Shown here: positions 18,492 to 27,570 of the stretch, piece by piece
Numbering within the stretch: position 1 is the first letter of the stretch
How the letters are laid out: each line of letters opens with the position of its first letter
From: JACDBE01 sp963714055
Lineage (GTDB): Bacteria > Actinomycetota > Acidimicrobiia > Spongiisociales > UBA5794
NCBI GenBank assembly: GCA_963714055.1
Contig: OY970227.1
Location: 3,190,182-3,254,181 of the forward strand
Reading direction: 5' to 3'
DNA length: 64,000 nt
Position numbers and translations under genes: made by a program
Notes under the pieces: generated by a model
Database searches by the model: none
Seen by the model: the letters and a program-made list of their open reading frames with translations, nothing else
What the model was told of the DNA's origin: nothing

Positions 18492-19732
18492 TCGTGGAGA
18501 TCCTGGCGGTCGGCACGGAGCTGCTGCTCGGCCAGATCGTCAACAGCAACGCCGCCGACATCGGGAGCCGGCTGGCCGACGCCGGGCTGGACCACTACCA
18601 CCAGGTCGTCGTCGGAGACAACGTGGCGCGCATCGCCGAGGCGATCTCGGTGGCGGTGGGTCGGGCCGATGCGCTGATCATCACCGGGGGGATCGGCCCC
18701 ACCCAGGACGACGTCACCCGGGAGGCGCTGGCCGCCGCCACCGGTGTCCCCCAGGAGTTCTCCCAGTCGTACGCCGATCGGTTGGACCGCTGGTGGGAGG
18801 AGCGGGGCCGGGTGATGCCCGAGTCGAATCTCCGGCAGGCGTGGCATCCGCAGGGGGCGACGATGATCCCCAACCCGAAGGGCACCGCCCCCGGGCTGCG
18901 CATGCGGGTGGGGGACTGCCGGGTGTTCGTCCTCCCCGGAGTGCCGGCGGAGATGCTGCCGATGGTGGACATCGACGTGATCCCGGAACTGCTGGCCGGC
19001 GGTGAGCAGCAGGGCGTGGTGGTCAGCCGGATCATCCGCACCTGGGGGGAGTCCGAGTCGAGGATCGACGAGCTGCTCTCCGACCTGTTCACCGGGTCGA
19101 CCAACCCGACGGTCGCCTACCTGGCGTCGGCCGCCGAGATCAAGGTGCGCCTCACCGCCAAGGCATCCGACCGGGACGCCGCCAAGGCGCTGATCGCCCC
19201 CGTGGAGGACGAGGTCCGGCGTCGACTCGGGGCACGGGTGTTCGGAGCCGACGACCACACCGTCGAGCGGATCCTCCTCACCGAGCTGGAGCGTCGGGGC
19301 TGGACGGTCGGTACCGCCGAGTCGGCCACCGGCGGGATGATCGCGGCGGCGATCACCTCGGTGCCGGGGGCGTCGACGTCGTTCGTCGGGGCGGTGGTCG
19401 CCTACGACCGGGCGGTGAAGGAGTCAGCGCTCGGGGTGCCGGCGGCGCTCATCGACGAGCACGGGGTGGTCAGCGAGCCGGTCGCCCTCGCCATGGCGAA
19501 CGGTGCCGCCCGGGTGCTCGGCGCCGATGTCGTCGTCTCCACGACCGGTGCGGCAGGCCCCGACCCTCACGGGGCCCCGGTGGGGACGATGATCCTGGCG
19601 GTGCGGACCCCGGAGGCGGCGAGGGCGCACACGCTGAGGATGCCCGGGGACCGGGAGCGGGTGCGCACCTACACGGTCACCGCCGCCCTCCACCATCTGC
19701 GGCTGGCGCTCGCCGGCGAGTGGTGGGAGTGA
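18488..19732 (+). CDS. cinA: CinA-family protein (nicotinamide-nucleotide amidase)
   Basis: A 414-residue protein. The N-terminal MoCF-like domain has ILAVGTELLLGQIVNSNA and ITGGIGPTQDDVTREA. The C-terminal amidase domain has TAESATGGMIAAAI and STTGAAGPDPHG. The family recycles NMN and is linked to competence or DNA damage through its place near recA, as here. ATGA overlap with rimO and GTGA overlap with thpR show an operon. Confidence 0.92.
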   Translation: MIVEILAVGTELLLGQIVNSNAADIGSRLADAGLDHYHQVVVGDNVARIAEAISVAVGRADALIITGGIGPTQDDVTREALAAATGVPQEFSQSYADRLDRWWEERGRVMPESNLRQAWHPQGATMIPNPKGTAPGLRMRVGDCRVFVLPGVPAEMLPMVDIDVIPELLAGGEQQGVVVSRIIRTWGESESRIDELLSDLFTGSTNPTVAYLASAAEIKVRLTAKASDRDAAKALIAPVEDEVRRRLGARVFGADDHTVERILLTELERRGWTVGTAESATGGMIAAAITSVPGASTSFVGAVVAYDRAVKESALGVPAALIDEHGVVSEPVALAMANGAARVLGADVVVSTTGAAGPDPHGAPVGTMILAVRTPEAARAHTLRMPGDRERVRTYTVTAALHHLRLALAGEWWE

Positions 19733-20316
19733 CCGAGCCGCCAGTCGCCGAACGGCCAGTCGCCGAACGGCTGTTCCTCGGCGTCGCCCTCGACGACGAC
19801 GCCCGCCACGCTCTCGCCGCCCGCCTCGCCGCGATGGCGGGCGACGGCCTCCCCGGGAAGGTGGTGCCGCCGGGCAACTGGCACCTCACCCTGCGCTTCC
19901 TCGGGTCGACTCCCGCCGTCCGTCGCGACCTGCTGCTCGCCACCCTCGAGGAGGACCTCGACCAGCCGTCCTTCAAAGTACGGCTCGCCGGCCTCGGTGC
20001 GTTCCCGCGCCCGAAGGCGGCCACCGTGCTCTGGGTCGGGGTCGACGATCCGGCGAGCGGGCTGACCGGGATCGCCGAGGCGTGTGAGGCGGCGGCCCGC
20101 ACCGTCGGGTTCGATCCCGAGGAGCGCCCGTTCCACCCCCACGTCACCCTGGCGCGGATCCGCCCTCCCCGGAACGTCGTCGCCCTCGTCGAGGAGTCGG
20201 AGCCCGCCGGGGTGCGGCTCGCCGTCGGTGAAGTGACGCTGTACCGCTCCCGACTCGGCGGGCGAGCAGGATCGAGCTACGAGGTCGTCGACACGATCGA
20301 GCTGGCCCGGCGGTGA
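19729..20316 (+). CDS. thpR: RNA 2',3'-cyclic phosphodiesterase (2H family)
   Basis: About 195 residues with both 2H-phosphoesterase motifs: WHLTLRFLG and FHPHVTLARIR. Acts on cyclic phosphate RNA ends; also known as 2'-5' RNA ligase LigT. The GTG at 19729 overlaps the cinA stop. Near the N-terminus a 15-bp tandem duplication (19741-19755, 19756-19770) doubles the residues VAERP. Confidence 0.87.
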   Translation: MTEPPVAERPVAERLFLGVALDDDARHALAARLAAMAGDGLPGKVVPPGNWHLTLRFLGSTPAVRRDLLLATLEEDLDQPSFKVRLAGLGAFPRPKAATVLWVGVDDPASGLTGIAEACEAAARTVGFDPEERPFHPHVTLARIRPPRNVVALVEESEPAGVRLAVGEVTLYRSRLGGRAGSSYEVVDTIELARR

Positions 20317-20332
20317 GACACTCCGATGTAGC

Positions 20333-21304
20333 TCACCCCGACCGGTCCGGCTTCCGATCGTCGAGGAGCCCGGCTCTGCGACGCATGATCAGCTCCGCCT
20401 CTGCGACCGATCGTGCCACGACCTCTCCGGCAGGCTCGATGCGATCGATGAGACCGGCGCTCTGTCCGGCCCAGACGACGCTGCGGTCGGTGTCGCCGGC
20501 GCCACGGGCGGCGACTGCGTCGTGGAGGAGCTCCTGGCGCCGGGCCCGCAACTCACCATCGCGGCGTGTCCACATCTCGACGAGGCGGTTGCGCACCACC
20601 CGGCCGTGAGCTCCCGGCCACATGGCCCCGGCGAGGAGATCGGGCACCTCGGACAGCACGGTGTCGTGCCCGTCGCTGTCGACGAGGACCTGCTTGTAGG
20701 CATCGGTCACCGGCGCCTCGGTCGTCGCCAGGAAGCGGGTCCCCATCAGCACCCCGTCGGCGCCCAGCATCAGGGCGGCGGCGAGGCCGGCACCGTCGGC
20801 GAACCCTCCGGCGGCCAGGACGGGCACCGGGGCGACGGCGCGCGTCACCTGGGGCACGATGACGGTGGAGGCGACCAGCCCCACGTGCCCGCCGCCCTCG
20901 GTTCCCTGGGCGACTATGACGTCCGCCCCGGCTTCGGCGGCGCGCTCGGCTTCGGCCAGGGTCGGGACCATGTGCATCACCACCGAGCCGGCGTCGTGGG
21001 CTCGGGCAAAGATCTCCCTCAGGTCCTGGTCGGCGGTCGGCCAGGCCGTGGAGAACACCGCCGGCCCGGTCGCCACCACCGCATCGACGGAGTGTTCGCT
21101 GTCCCACAGCAAGAGATTGAGCCCGAACGGGCGATCGGTGAGGGAGCGCACCTCGGCGGCGACAGCCCCGATGGCTTCGGGCTCGACATGGCTCACCCCC
21201 ATGACCCCGAGCCCGCCGGCGTTGGAGACGGCCGCGGTCAGTGTCGGGTCGGTGAAACCGCTGCCCATGCCCGCCAGGACGACGGGGTGCTCGATCCCGA
21301 GCAC
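20333..21304 (-). CDS. Nitronate monooxygenase family protein
   Basis: FMN-dependent TIM-barrel enzyme oxidising alkyl nitronates. At least 323 residues with HPVVLAGMGSGFTDPTL, ADVIVAQGTEGGGHVG (flavin phosphate site) and VPVLAAGGFADG. The reading frame continues upstream as TTPACEV, as in relatives, so the true start is probably 8-12 codons before the GTG at 21304, but no standard codon is there. Divergent from the DtxR gene. Confidence 0.85.
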   Translation of the reverse strand: MLGIEHPVVLAGMGSGFTDPTLTAAVSNAGGLGVMGVSHVEPEAIGAVAAEVRSLTDRPFGLNLLLWDSEHSVDAVVATGPAVFSTAWPTADQDLREIFARAHDAGSVVMHMVPTLAEAERAAEAGADVIVAQGTEGGGHVGLVASTVIVPQVTRAVAPVPVLAAGGFADGAGLAAALMLGADGVLMGTRFLATTEAPVTDAYKQVLVDSDGHDTVLSEVPDLLAGAMWPGAHGRVVRNRLVEMWTRRDGELRARRQELLHDAVAARGAGDTDRSVVWAGQSAGLIDRIEPAGEVVARSVAEAELIMRRRAGLLDDRKPDRSG

Positions 21305-21360
21305 CTCACATGCAGGTGTCGTGATGATCTGCCGCCTCCTCGAGGGCGCAGGCTCCGAGT

Positions 21361-22140
21361 ATGGCGCGCCATCGACAGGGCCGCCCGGTTGGCTGGGCGC
21401 GGTACGATCGGCGGGAGCCAGCGGGAGCGTGGGTCATCGACGACGTATCAGAAGAGGCGCCGGTCGGAGCGGCGACCGAGAAGGACGAGCCCTATCGCGC
21501 CACCTTCCGAGAGTATGTCGAGGCCATCTACGAGCTCCAGGAGGAGGGCATCGAGCCCATCCAGGCGCGCATCGGCGAGTGGCTCGGGGTGAGCCGCCCC
21601 AGCGTCTCCGAGATGGTCCACCGGATGGAAACCGAGGGCCTGGTGGCGGTCGACCGGGCCATCACCCTCACCGCCGAGGGCCGGCACCTCGCCGAGGTCG
21701 TGGTCCGCCGCCACCGGCTGGCCGAGCGGTTCCTCTCCGAGGTCCTCGGGCTGCCCTGGGTCAAGGTCCACCACGAGGCGGAGACGTGGGAGCACATGAT
21801 CTCGGCCGATGTCGAGGAAGCGATGTGGCGGGTGCTGGGCGATCCGAAGACCTGCCCCCACGGGAACCCGATCCCCGGTGCCGGTTACAAGCCGCCCCGC
21901 ATGGTGGCCATCTCCGACATGGGCATCGGGACCACGGGCAAGTTGGAGCGCATCTCCGAAGAGCTCGAGCTCGACGACCGGACGATGGACTTCCTCGACC
22001 AGGCCGGGCTCCGCCCCGGTGCCGAGGTCCACGTCGCCGGCCGGTCCCCGCACGGCGCCTCGACCGTCCGGGTCATCGGACGCGACCCGGTCGGCCTGGA
22101 CGACTACGTGGCCCAGCGGGTCTTCGTCGCCGCCGGCTGA
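21361..22140 (+). CDS. DtxR/IdeR-family metal-dependent regulator
   Basis: Iron- or manganese-responsive repressor. From about residue 45: winged helix (YVEAIYELQEEG, RPSVSEMVHRMETEGL), then the metal and dimer domain (RHRLAERFL, HHEAETWEHMIS, TCPHGNPIPG) and a C-terminal SH3/FeoA domain. The 259-residue length is family-like with some 40 extra N-terminal residues. A TACGAT element at 21403-21408 lies inside that extension, so the real start may be downstream, but no ATG, GTG or TTG is in frame there. Confidence 0.85.
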   Translation: MARHRQGRPVGWARYDRREPAGAWVIDDVSEEAPVGAATEKDEPYRATFREYVEAIYELQEEGIEPIQARIGEWLGVSRPSVSEMVHRMETEGLVAVDRAITLTAEGRHLAEVVVRRHRLAERFLSEVLGLPWVKVHHEAETWEHMISADVEEAMWRVLGDPKTCPHGNPIPGAGYKPPRMVAISDMGIGTTGKLERISEELELDDRTMDFLDQAGLRPGAEVHVAGRSPHGASTVRVIGRDPVGLDDYVAQRVFVAAG

Positions 22141-22169
22141 GTGTCGTGACGGCCGCGATGCCCGATGCC

Positions 22170-22295
22170 TTCCGTGAACCGAATTGCCGGGATTTCGCCG
22201 GGTCTCCGTTCGCGGAACGAGTCCGGCCTCCTCCCACAGACGGCGTTCCGTGACCCCATCGCGGGTCTTCGCCGGGCGAATTCCGTTCACAGGAA
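22170..22295. repeat. Long imperfect inverted repeat upstream of recA
   Basis: Arms at about 22170-22219 and 22244-22295 are imperfect reverse complements (TTCCGTGAAC against TTCCTGTGAACGG, ending CGGAACG against CGTTCCG), separated by about 24 nt. It sits between the dtxR stop and the LexA box. Could be a terminator-like structure or a small mobile repeat. Confidence 0.6.
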
Positions 22296-22315
22296 GCCCG
22301 ACGGATCCTTGGCGT

Positions 22316-22329
22316 CGAACGTCTGTTCG
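22316..22329 (+). promoter_or_regulatory. LexA box (SOS operator) of recA
   Basis: CGAACGTCTGTTCG is a perfect match to the actinobacterial and Gram-positive LexA consensus CGAAC-N4-GTTCG. It lies 143 nt before the recA start. Confidence 0.85.
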
Positions 22330-22382
22330 CCTAAGCGTCCGATCGGGTCGAGATCGAGGTGATTGACGCGTCGTCCCGAATC

Positions 22383-22404
22383 TGTCATACCGGCGAGATA
22401 GGTT
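22383..22404 (+). promoter_or_regulatory. recA LexA-independent damage-type promoter
   Basis: TGTCATAC, then exactly 8 nt, then TAGGTT matches the mycobacterial RecA-NDp/PafBC-type layout TTGTCRGTG-N8-TAnnnT, except the GTG positions. The same arrangement occurs at 29132-29153 upstream of the LysM gene. Confidence 0.6.
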
Positions 22405-22471
22405 CGGACTCACCGATCAGGTCGAGGAGAATCACCGGCGGTGAGGCCGCCGAGGCCAGCGAGGAGACCCC

Positions 22472-23569
22472 GTGAGCATGGACAACATCGACAAGGAGAA
22501 GTCACTCGAGATGGCGATGTCGCAGATCGAGCGGCAGTTCGGCAAGGGCGCCATCATGAAGCTGAGCGACGGCACCGTGCGCAACGTGTCGGCTATTCCG
22601 ACCGGTGCGCTGTCGCTCGACCTCGCCCTCGGCATCGGCGGGCTGCCCCGGGGCCGGATCGTCGAGATATTCGGGCCCGAGAGCAGCGGCAAGACGTCCC
22701 TCGCCCTGCACGTGGTGGCCGAGGCGCAGCGCAACGGCGGAGTGGCGGCGTTCATCGACGCCGAGCACGCCCTCGACCCGGTCTACGCCAAGGCGCTCGG
22801 GGTCGACGTCGACGAGCTGCTCATCTCCCAGCCGGACACCGGGGAGCAGGCGCTCGAGATCGCCGACATGCTCATCCGCTCCGGTGCGCTCGACGTGGTC
22901 GTCGTCGACTCGGTGGCGGCGCTGGTCCCCCGCGCCGAGCTGGAGGGCGACATGGGTGACACCCACGTCGGCTTGCAGGCCAGGCTGATGTCGCAGGCGC
23001 TGCGCAAGCTGGCGGGCACCATCAACCGATCCGACACCACCGCCATCTTCATCAACCAGCTCCGCGAGAAGATAGGCGTGATGTTCGGCTCACCTGAGAC
23101 GACCCCGGGCGGGCGGGCGCTCAAGTTCTACGCCAGCGTCCGGCTCGACGTGCGTCGCATCGAGTCGATCAAGCAGGGGACCGACAACATCGGCAACCGG
23201 GTCAAGGTCAAGGTGGTGAAGAACAAGGTGGCGCCGCCGTTCCGGGTGGCCGAGTTCGACATCATGTTCGGCGAGGGCATCTCCCGCGAGGGCAGCCTGC
23301 TCGACGTCGCCGTCGACCACGGCGTGGTCAAGAAGGCCGGCGCCTGGTACACCTTCGAGGGCGACCAGCTCGGCCAGGGCCGGGAGCGGGCCAAGGAGTT
23401 CCTGCGTGACAACCCGGGGATCGCCCTCCAGCTCCAGGACCAGGTGCTCCGTCTCGTCGGGGTTATCCCCACCGACGAAGGGGAGCCCGGCGACACCGAG
23501 GAGGCGCCGCCGATGGTCGACCGGGAGACCGGGGAGATCATCGAACCGGCCAACGACATCGACGGCTGA
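22472..23569 (+). CDS. recA: Recombinase RecA
   Basis: Strand-exchange protein and LexA co-protease. 365 residues; Walker A GPESSGKT at 68-75, DALRKLAG-like core, and loop L2 region FGSPETTPGGRALKFYASV. Start GTG at 22472 after AGGAG (22461-22465); an ATG two codons later is equally possible. Regulated by a LexA box and a second damage-type promoter. The recX that usually follows recA in actinobacteria is absent; rny follows instead. Confidence 0.97.
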   Translation: MSMDNIDKEKSLEMAMSQIERQFGKGAIMKLSDGTVRNVSAIPTGALSLDLALGIGGLPRGRIVEIFGPESSGKTSLALHVVAEAQRNGGVAAFIDAEHALDPVYAKALGVDVDELLISQPDTGEQALEIADMLIRSGALDVVVVDSVAALVPRAELEGDMGDTHVGLQARLMSQALRKLAGTINRSDTTAIFINQLREKIGVMFGSPETTPGGRALKFYASVRLDVRRIESIKQGTDNIGNRVKVKVVKNKVAPPFRVAEFDIMFGEGISREGSLLDVAVDHGVVKKAGAWYTFEGDQLGQGRERAKEFLRDNPGIALQLQDQVLRLVGVIPTDEGEPGDTEEAPPMVDRETGEIIEPANDIDG

Positions 23570-23621
23570 TCCTCCCCGCGCCGGGCGACAGGGGATGCTC
23601 TGGGCTATCCCGGTGGGGCGG

Positions 23622-23627
23622 TACCAT
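23622..23627 (+). promoter_or_regulatory. rny -10 element
   Basis: GGTACCAT in the recA-rny gap, about 112 nt before the rny ATG, giving rny its own promoter. Confidence 0.35.
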
Positions 23628-23738
23628 CGGGTCGAGACCACCAGAGCCAACGACCTGGCTCCCATCGCCTTCGTCGGCGCTTCTCGGTGAGAACCGCCGG
23701 TGGACGGTCGGGTGCCCGGGTGGAGAGCGGGAACCGCC

Positions 23739-25226
23739 ATGGAATGGATCACCACCGCTGCAGTGGTCCTCGTCGTGGCCGCAGCCGCCTTCCTGCTGGG
23801 AAGAAGCGGCCGCCGGGGTGGGCCGTCCGAGGCCACACCCGATGGGTTGACCGCCGAGGCCGAAGAGGCCCTGGAGCGCGCCGCCCGCCAGCGGGAGCGG
23901 GCCGAGGCGGCCCTCGACCAGCGCCAGACCGAGCTGGCGTCCTTGGAGGACCGGCTGACCGGCCGGGAGTCGACGCTGGCGCAGCGAGCGGCCAACCTGG
24001 CCCAGCGCGAGGAGAACCTCATCGACCGTGAGGCCGATGTCGATGCCCGGCGCAAGGCGGTCACCGGCCTGGAGGCGGAAGCGCGGGCGACGCTGGAGCG
24101 GATCTCCGGCGTGGACGCCAAGTCCGCCAAGGATGAGTTGCTCCGCAACGTGGAAGACGAGGCCAACCGCCACGCCGCGGTGCTGATCCGCGACATCGAG
24201 GTGAAGGCTCGAGAGGACGCCGATCGTCGGGGACGGCGGATCCTCGCCACCGCCATCCAGCGCCTCGCCGCCGAGGTGGTCACCGAGGCGTCGGTGTCGG
24301 TCGTTGCGCTGCCGTCCGACGAGATGAAGGGCAGGATCATCGGCCGCGACGGCCGCAACATCCGCACGTTCGAGGCGGTCACCGGGGTCAACCTGGTGGT
24401 CGACGACACTCCGGAGTCGGTTTCCGTCTCCACCTTCGACCCGGTGCGGCGCGAGATCGCCCGCATCGCCCTGGAGCGGCTCGTCGAGGACGGCCGCATC
24501 CACCCCGCCTCGATCGAGGAGGCCTACGAGAAGGCGAAGTCGGAGGTCGACCAGACAATGGTCGACGCCGGGGAGTGGGCTCTGCTCGAGGTCGGCATCA
24601 GCCGGATGCACCCCGAGCTGGTCGGGCTGCTCGGCCGGCTCCGCTTCCGCACCTCTTACGGGCAGAACGTGCTCAACCACCTCGTGGAGAGCGCCCACAT
24701 CGCCGGGATGCTCGCCTCCGAGCTCGGGGTCGACCCGGCCGAGTCGAAGCGAGCCGCCTTCCTCCACGACATCGGCAAGGCGGTCTCCCACGAGGTCGGC
24801 GGGTCGCACGCCCTCATCGGCGCCGAGATCGCCCGGCGCTTCGGAGAGGACGCCGCCATCGTCCACGGCATCGAGGCACACCACAACGAGGTGGAGCCCC
24901 GCACCCTCACCGCCATCCTCGTCCAGGCCGCCGACTCCGTCTCCGCCGCCCGGCCCGGCGCCCGCCGCGAGGCGCTCGAGGGTTACGTCCGCCGCCTGGA
25001 GAAGCTGGAGCTGATCGCCGGCGGCTTCGCCGGCGTCGACCGGGTGTACGCCATGCAGGCCGGGCGCGAGGTGCGGGTGGTGGTCGACCCGGGGTCGGTG
25101 GACGACCTGGCCGCCAACCAGCTGGCACGGCAGATCGCCCGCCGGCTCGAAGAGGAGCTCCAGTACCCGGGCCAGATCGAGGTCACCGTGATCCGGGAGT
25201 TCCGGGCCACGGACTACGCCCGGTGA
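23739..25226 (+). CDS. rny: Ribonuclease Y
   Basis: Membrane-anchored endoribonuclease that starts mRNA decay. 495 residues: one N-terminal TM helix (TTAAVVLVVAAAAFLLG), a long charged coiled coil (about 40-170), a KH domain (GRIIGRDGRNIRTFEAVTG) and an HD domain with HDIGKA. ATG at 23739; an in-frame ATG at 23700 would add 13 residues before the TM helix. RNase J is in the same genome. Confidence 0.93.
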   Translation: MEWITTAAVVLVVAAAAFLLGRSGRRGGPSEATPDGLTAEAEEALERAARQRERAEAALDQRQTELASLEDRLTGRESTLAQRAANLAQREENLIDREADVDARRKAVTGLEAEARATLERISGVDAKSAKDELLRNVEDEANRHAAVLIRDIEVKAREDADRRGRRILATAIQRLAAEVVTEASVSVVALPSDEMKGRIIGRDGRNIRTFEAVTGVNLVVDDTPESVSVSTFDPVRREIARIALERLVEDGRIHPASIEEAYEKAKSEVDQTMVDAGEWALLEVGISRMHPELVGLLGRLRFRTSYGQNVLNHLVESAHIAGMLASELGVDPAESKRAAFLHDIGKAVSHEVGGSHALIGAEIARRFGEDAAIVHGIEAHHNEVEPRTLTAILVQAADSVSAARPGARREALEGYVRRLEKLELIAGGFAGVDRVYAMQAGREVRVVVDPGSVDDLAANQLARQIARRLEEELQYPGQIEVTVIREFRATDYAR

Positions 25227-25245
25227 CCGCGTCGGGGGCCTGGAG

Positions 25246-26659
25246 ATGACACCGGCAATGACACCGGTCGGGACGCAGTCGATCTCGTTGGGCACGCCGG
25301 CGGTGCGCCACCGACGGGTCCCCACCCGACAGGGCCAGGGCTACTTCATCCGCACCTTCGGCTGCCAGATGAACGAGCACGACTCGGAGCGGATCGCCGG
25401 GCTGCTCGAGGCTGACGGGATGGTCCCCGTCGACCGTCCCGAGCGCGCCGACGTGGTGGTGCTCAACACCTGCACCATCCGGGAGAACGCCGACGAGCGG
25501 CTGCGCGGTTATCTCGGGGCGTTGCGCTCCCTCAAGTCCGATCGCGCCGGCATGCAGATCGCGGTGGGCGGGTGCATGGCGCAGAAGGACGGCGACACCA
25601 TCCGTGCCCGCGCCGACTGGGTGGACGTGGTCTTCGGCACCCACAACACCCACCGGGTGGTCGATCTGCTCGACCACGCCGCCGAGTGGGGCCCGGTCAC
25701 CGAGATCCTCGACGAGACCCGGTCGGTCGACGATCTCCCGTCGATGCTGCCGGCGCACCGGCGCTCCCCGCACACCGCCTGGGTGACCATCACCATCGGG
25801 TGCAACAACTCGTGCACCTTCTGCATCGTCCCCGCAGTGCGGGGGCGGGAGATCTCCCGCCGTCCCGGTGACATCCTCGGCGAGGTCCGCCAACTGGCCG
25901 AGGCGGGAGTCACCGAGGTCACCCTGCTCGGCCAGAACGTCAACTCCTACGGTCGCGACCTGGAGATCAACGGGAGACGGCCGCTGTTCGCCGACCTCCT
26001 CCGCCAGGTCGGCTCCGTCGACGGGATCCGCCGCGTCCGCTACACCAGCCCCCATCCCAAGGACTTCCGCCAGGACGTCGCCGACGCCATGGCGGAGACC
26101 CCGGCGGTGTGCGAGCACCTCCACCTGCCGCTCCAGTCGGGGAGCGACCGGGTGCTCGCCGCCATGCACCGCGGCTACACCGGTGCCCGCTTCCTCGACA
26201 AGCTGGCGATGGCACACCGCACCATCCCCGACCTCACCGTCACCACCGACATCATCGTCGGCTTCCCCGGCGAGACCGAGGCGGACTTCGCCGCCACCCT
26301 CGACGTGGTCGGCGCCGCCCGCTTCGACAGCGCCTTCACCTTCCAGTTCTCGCCCCGCCCCGGCACCCCGGCGGCGACCATGGAGCGACCAGATCCCCAA
26401 GCAGGTCATCCAGGAACGGTTCGACCGGCTGGTGGCGCTGCAGGCCGAGATCTCCCTGGAGCGCAACCGCCGGCTGCTGGGCCGGCGGCTCGAGGTGATG
26501 GTCGAGGGACCGTCGCGGAAGGACCCCACGGTGGCCACCACCCGGACCCGGGGCGGGTTGCCGCTCCACGTCGACATCAGGCCCCGGCCCGGTGCCTACC
26601 TCGAGGTCGAGGTGACCCGGGCGGCGCCGCACCACCTCCACGGGAGCCTGCGACCCTGA
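25246..26659 (+). CDS. miaB: tRNA-2-methylthio-N6-dimethylallyladenosine synthase MiaB, one frameshift
   Basis: Radical-SAM enzyme methylthiolating i6A37 of tRNA. Motifs: RTFGCQMNEHDSERI, LNTCTIRENADE, VGGCMAQKDG, the radical-SAM CNNSCTFCIVPAVRG, and TDIIVGFPGETEADF. One extra C at 26386 breaks the frame after TPAATME; frame 2 resumes DQIPKQVIQERFDRLV and continues through the TRAM domain to the TGA at 26657-26659. Read without repair, the gene would appear fused to miaA, which is an artefact. Confidence 0.92.
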
Positions 26660-27570
26660 CCCTCCTCGCCGTCGTCGGTCCCACCGCCTCGGGCAAGTCC
26701 GACGTCGCCATGCGGCTGGCCGAGGAACGCGGAGCCGACATCGTTTCGGTCGACTCGATGCAGGTCTACCGCGGGATGGACATCGGCACCGCCAAGCCGG
26801 ACGCCGGGGACCGGGACCGGGTCCGCCACCACCTGCTCGACCTGGTCGAGCCCGAGGTCGAGTTCACCGTGGCCGACTACCAGGCAGCCGGCGTCGACGT
26901 GCTCGACCGTCTCGCCTCCGCAGGTCGCCCGGCGATCCTCGTCGGGGGCTCCGGCCTCCACTTCCGATCCCTGGTCGACCCGATCCACCCTGCTCCGACC
27001 GATCCCGAGTTGCGCGCCGAGCTCGAAGCCGCTTCGGTGGACGACCTCGTCGACGAGCTGCGCCGCCACGATCCGCACGCCGGCGCCGTCCTCGATCTCG
27101 CCAACCCGAGGCGTGTCGTCCGCGCCGTGGAGGTCCTCCGGCTCACCGGGGCAACGCCCACCCAACGAGCCGGCGCCACCCCCGACCTCGTCGGCTACCG
27201 GCCGGCCCGACCGTTCGTCGCCGTCGGGCTCGACCCGGGCGATTCGCTGGCGAGCCGGGTCGACCGGCGTCTGGAGGCCATGGTCGATGCCGGACTGCTC
27301 GACGAGGTCCGTCGCCTCCGTCACCGGCTGGGGAGGACGGCGCGGCAGGCGGTCGGCTACCGACAACTGCTCGCCGTGGTCGACGGGGCGGCATCCGTGG
27401 AGGACGGCGTGGCCGCCGCCCGCCGGGCCACGGTGGCGCTGGCCCGGCGGCAGCGGACCTTCTTCCGCCGTGACCCCCGCATCCGATGGGTACCGTGGCA
27501 CGACGACATCTCCGTCCGGGTCGATAGGTCCCGGGCGCTGCTCGACGGGGAGCCGGCGTGGACTTCGTGA
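26656..27570 (+). CDS. miaA: tRNA dimethylallyltransferase MiaA
   Basis: Adds the dimethylallyl group to A37 that MiaB then modifies. P-loop GPTASGKSDVAMRLAEE, then VDSMQVYRGMDIGTAKP and LVGGSGLHFRSLVDP; about 304 residues. The only plausible start is CTG at 26656, overlapping the miaB stop as CTGA, parallel to the GTGA/ATGA overlaps elsewhere here. dapF overlaps its end by 13 nt. Confidence 0.92.
   Translation: MTLLAVVGPTASGKSDVAMRLAEERGADIVSVDSMQVYRGMDIGTAKPDAGDRDRVRHHLLDLVEPEVEFTVADYQAAGVDVLDRLASAGRPAILVGGSGLHFRSLVDPIHPAPTDPELRAELEAASVDDLVDELRRHDPHAGAVLDLANPRRVVRAVEVLRLTGATPTQRAGATPDLVGYRPARPFVAVGLDPGDSLASRVDRRLEAMVDAGLLDEVRRLRHRLGRTARQAVGYRQLLAVVDGAASVEDGVAAARRATVALARRQRTFFRRDPRIRWVPWHDDISVRVDRSRALLDGEPAWTS

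Noticed and set aside
25246..27570. MiaB-MiaA fusion protein
   Set aside because: The fusion joins through out-of-frame sequence; a single base at 26386 restores both separate proteins.
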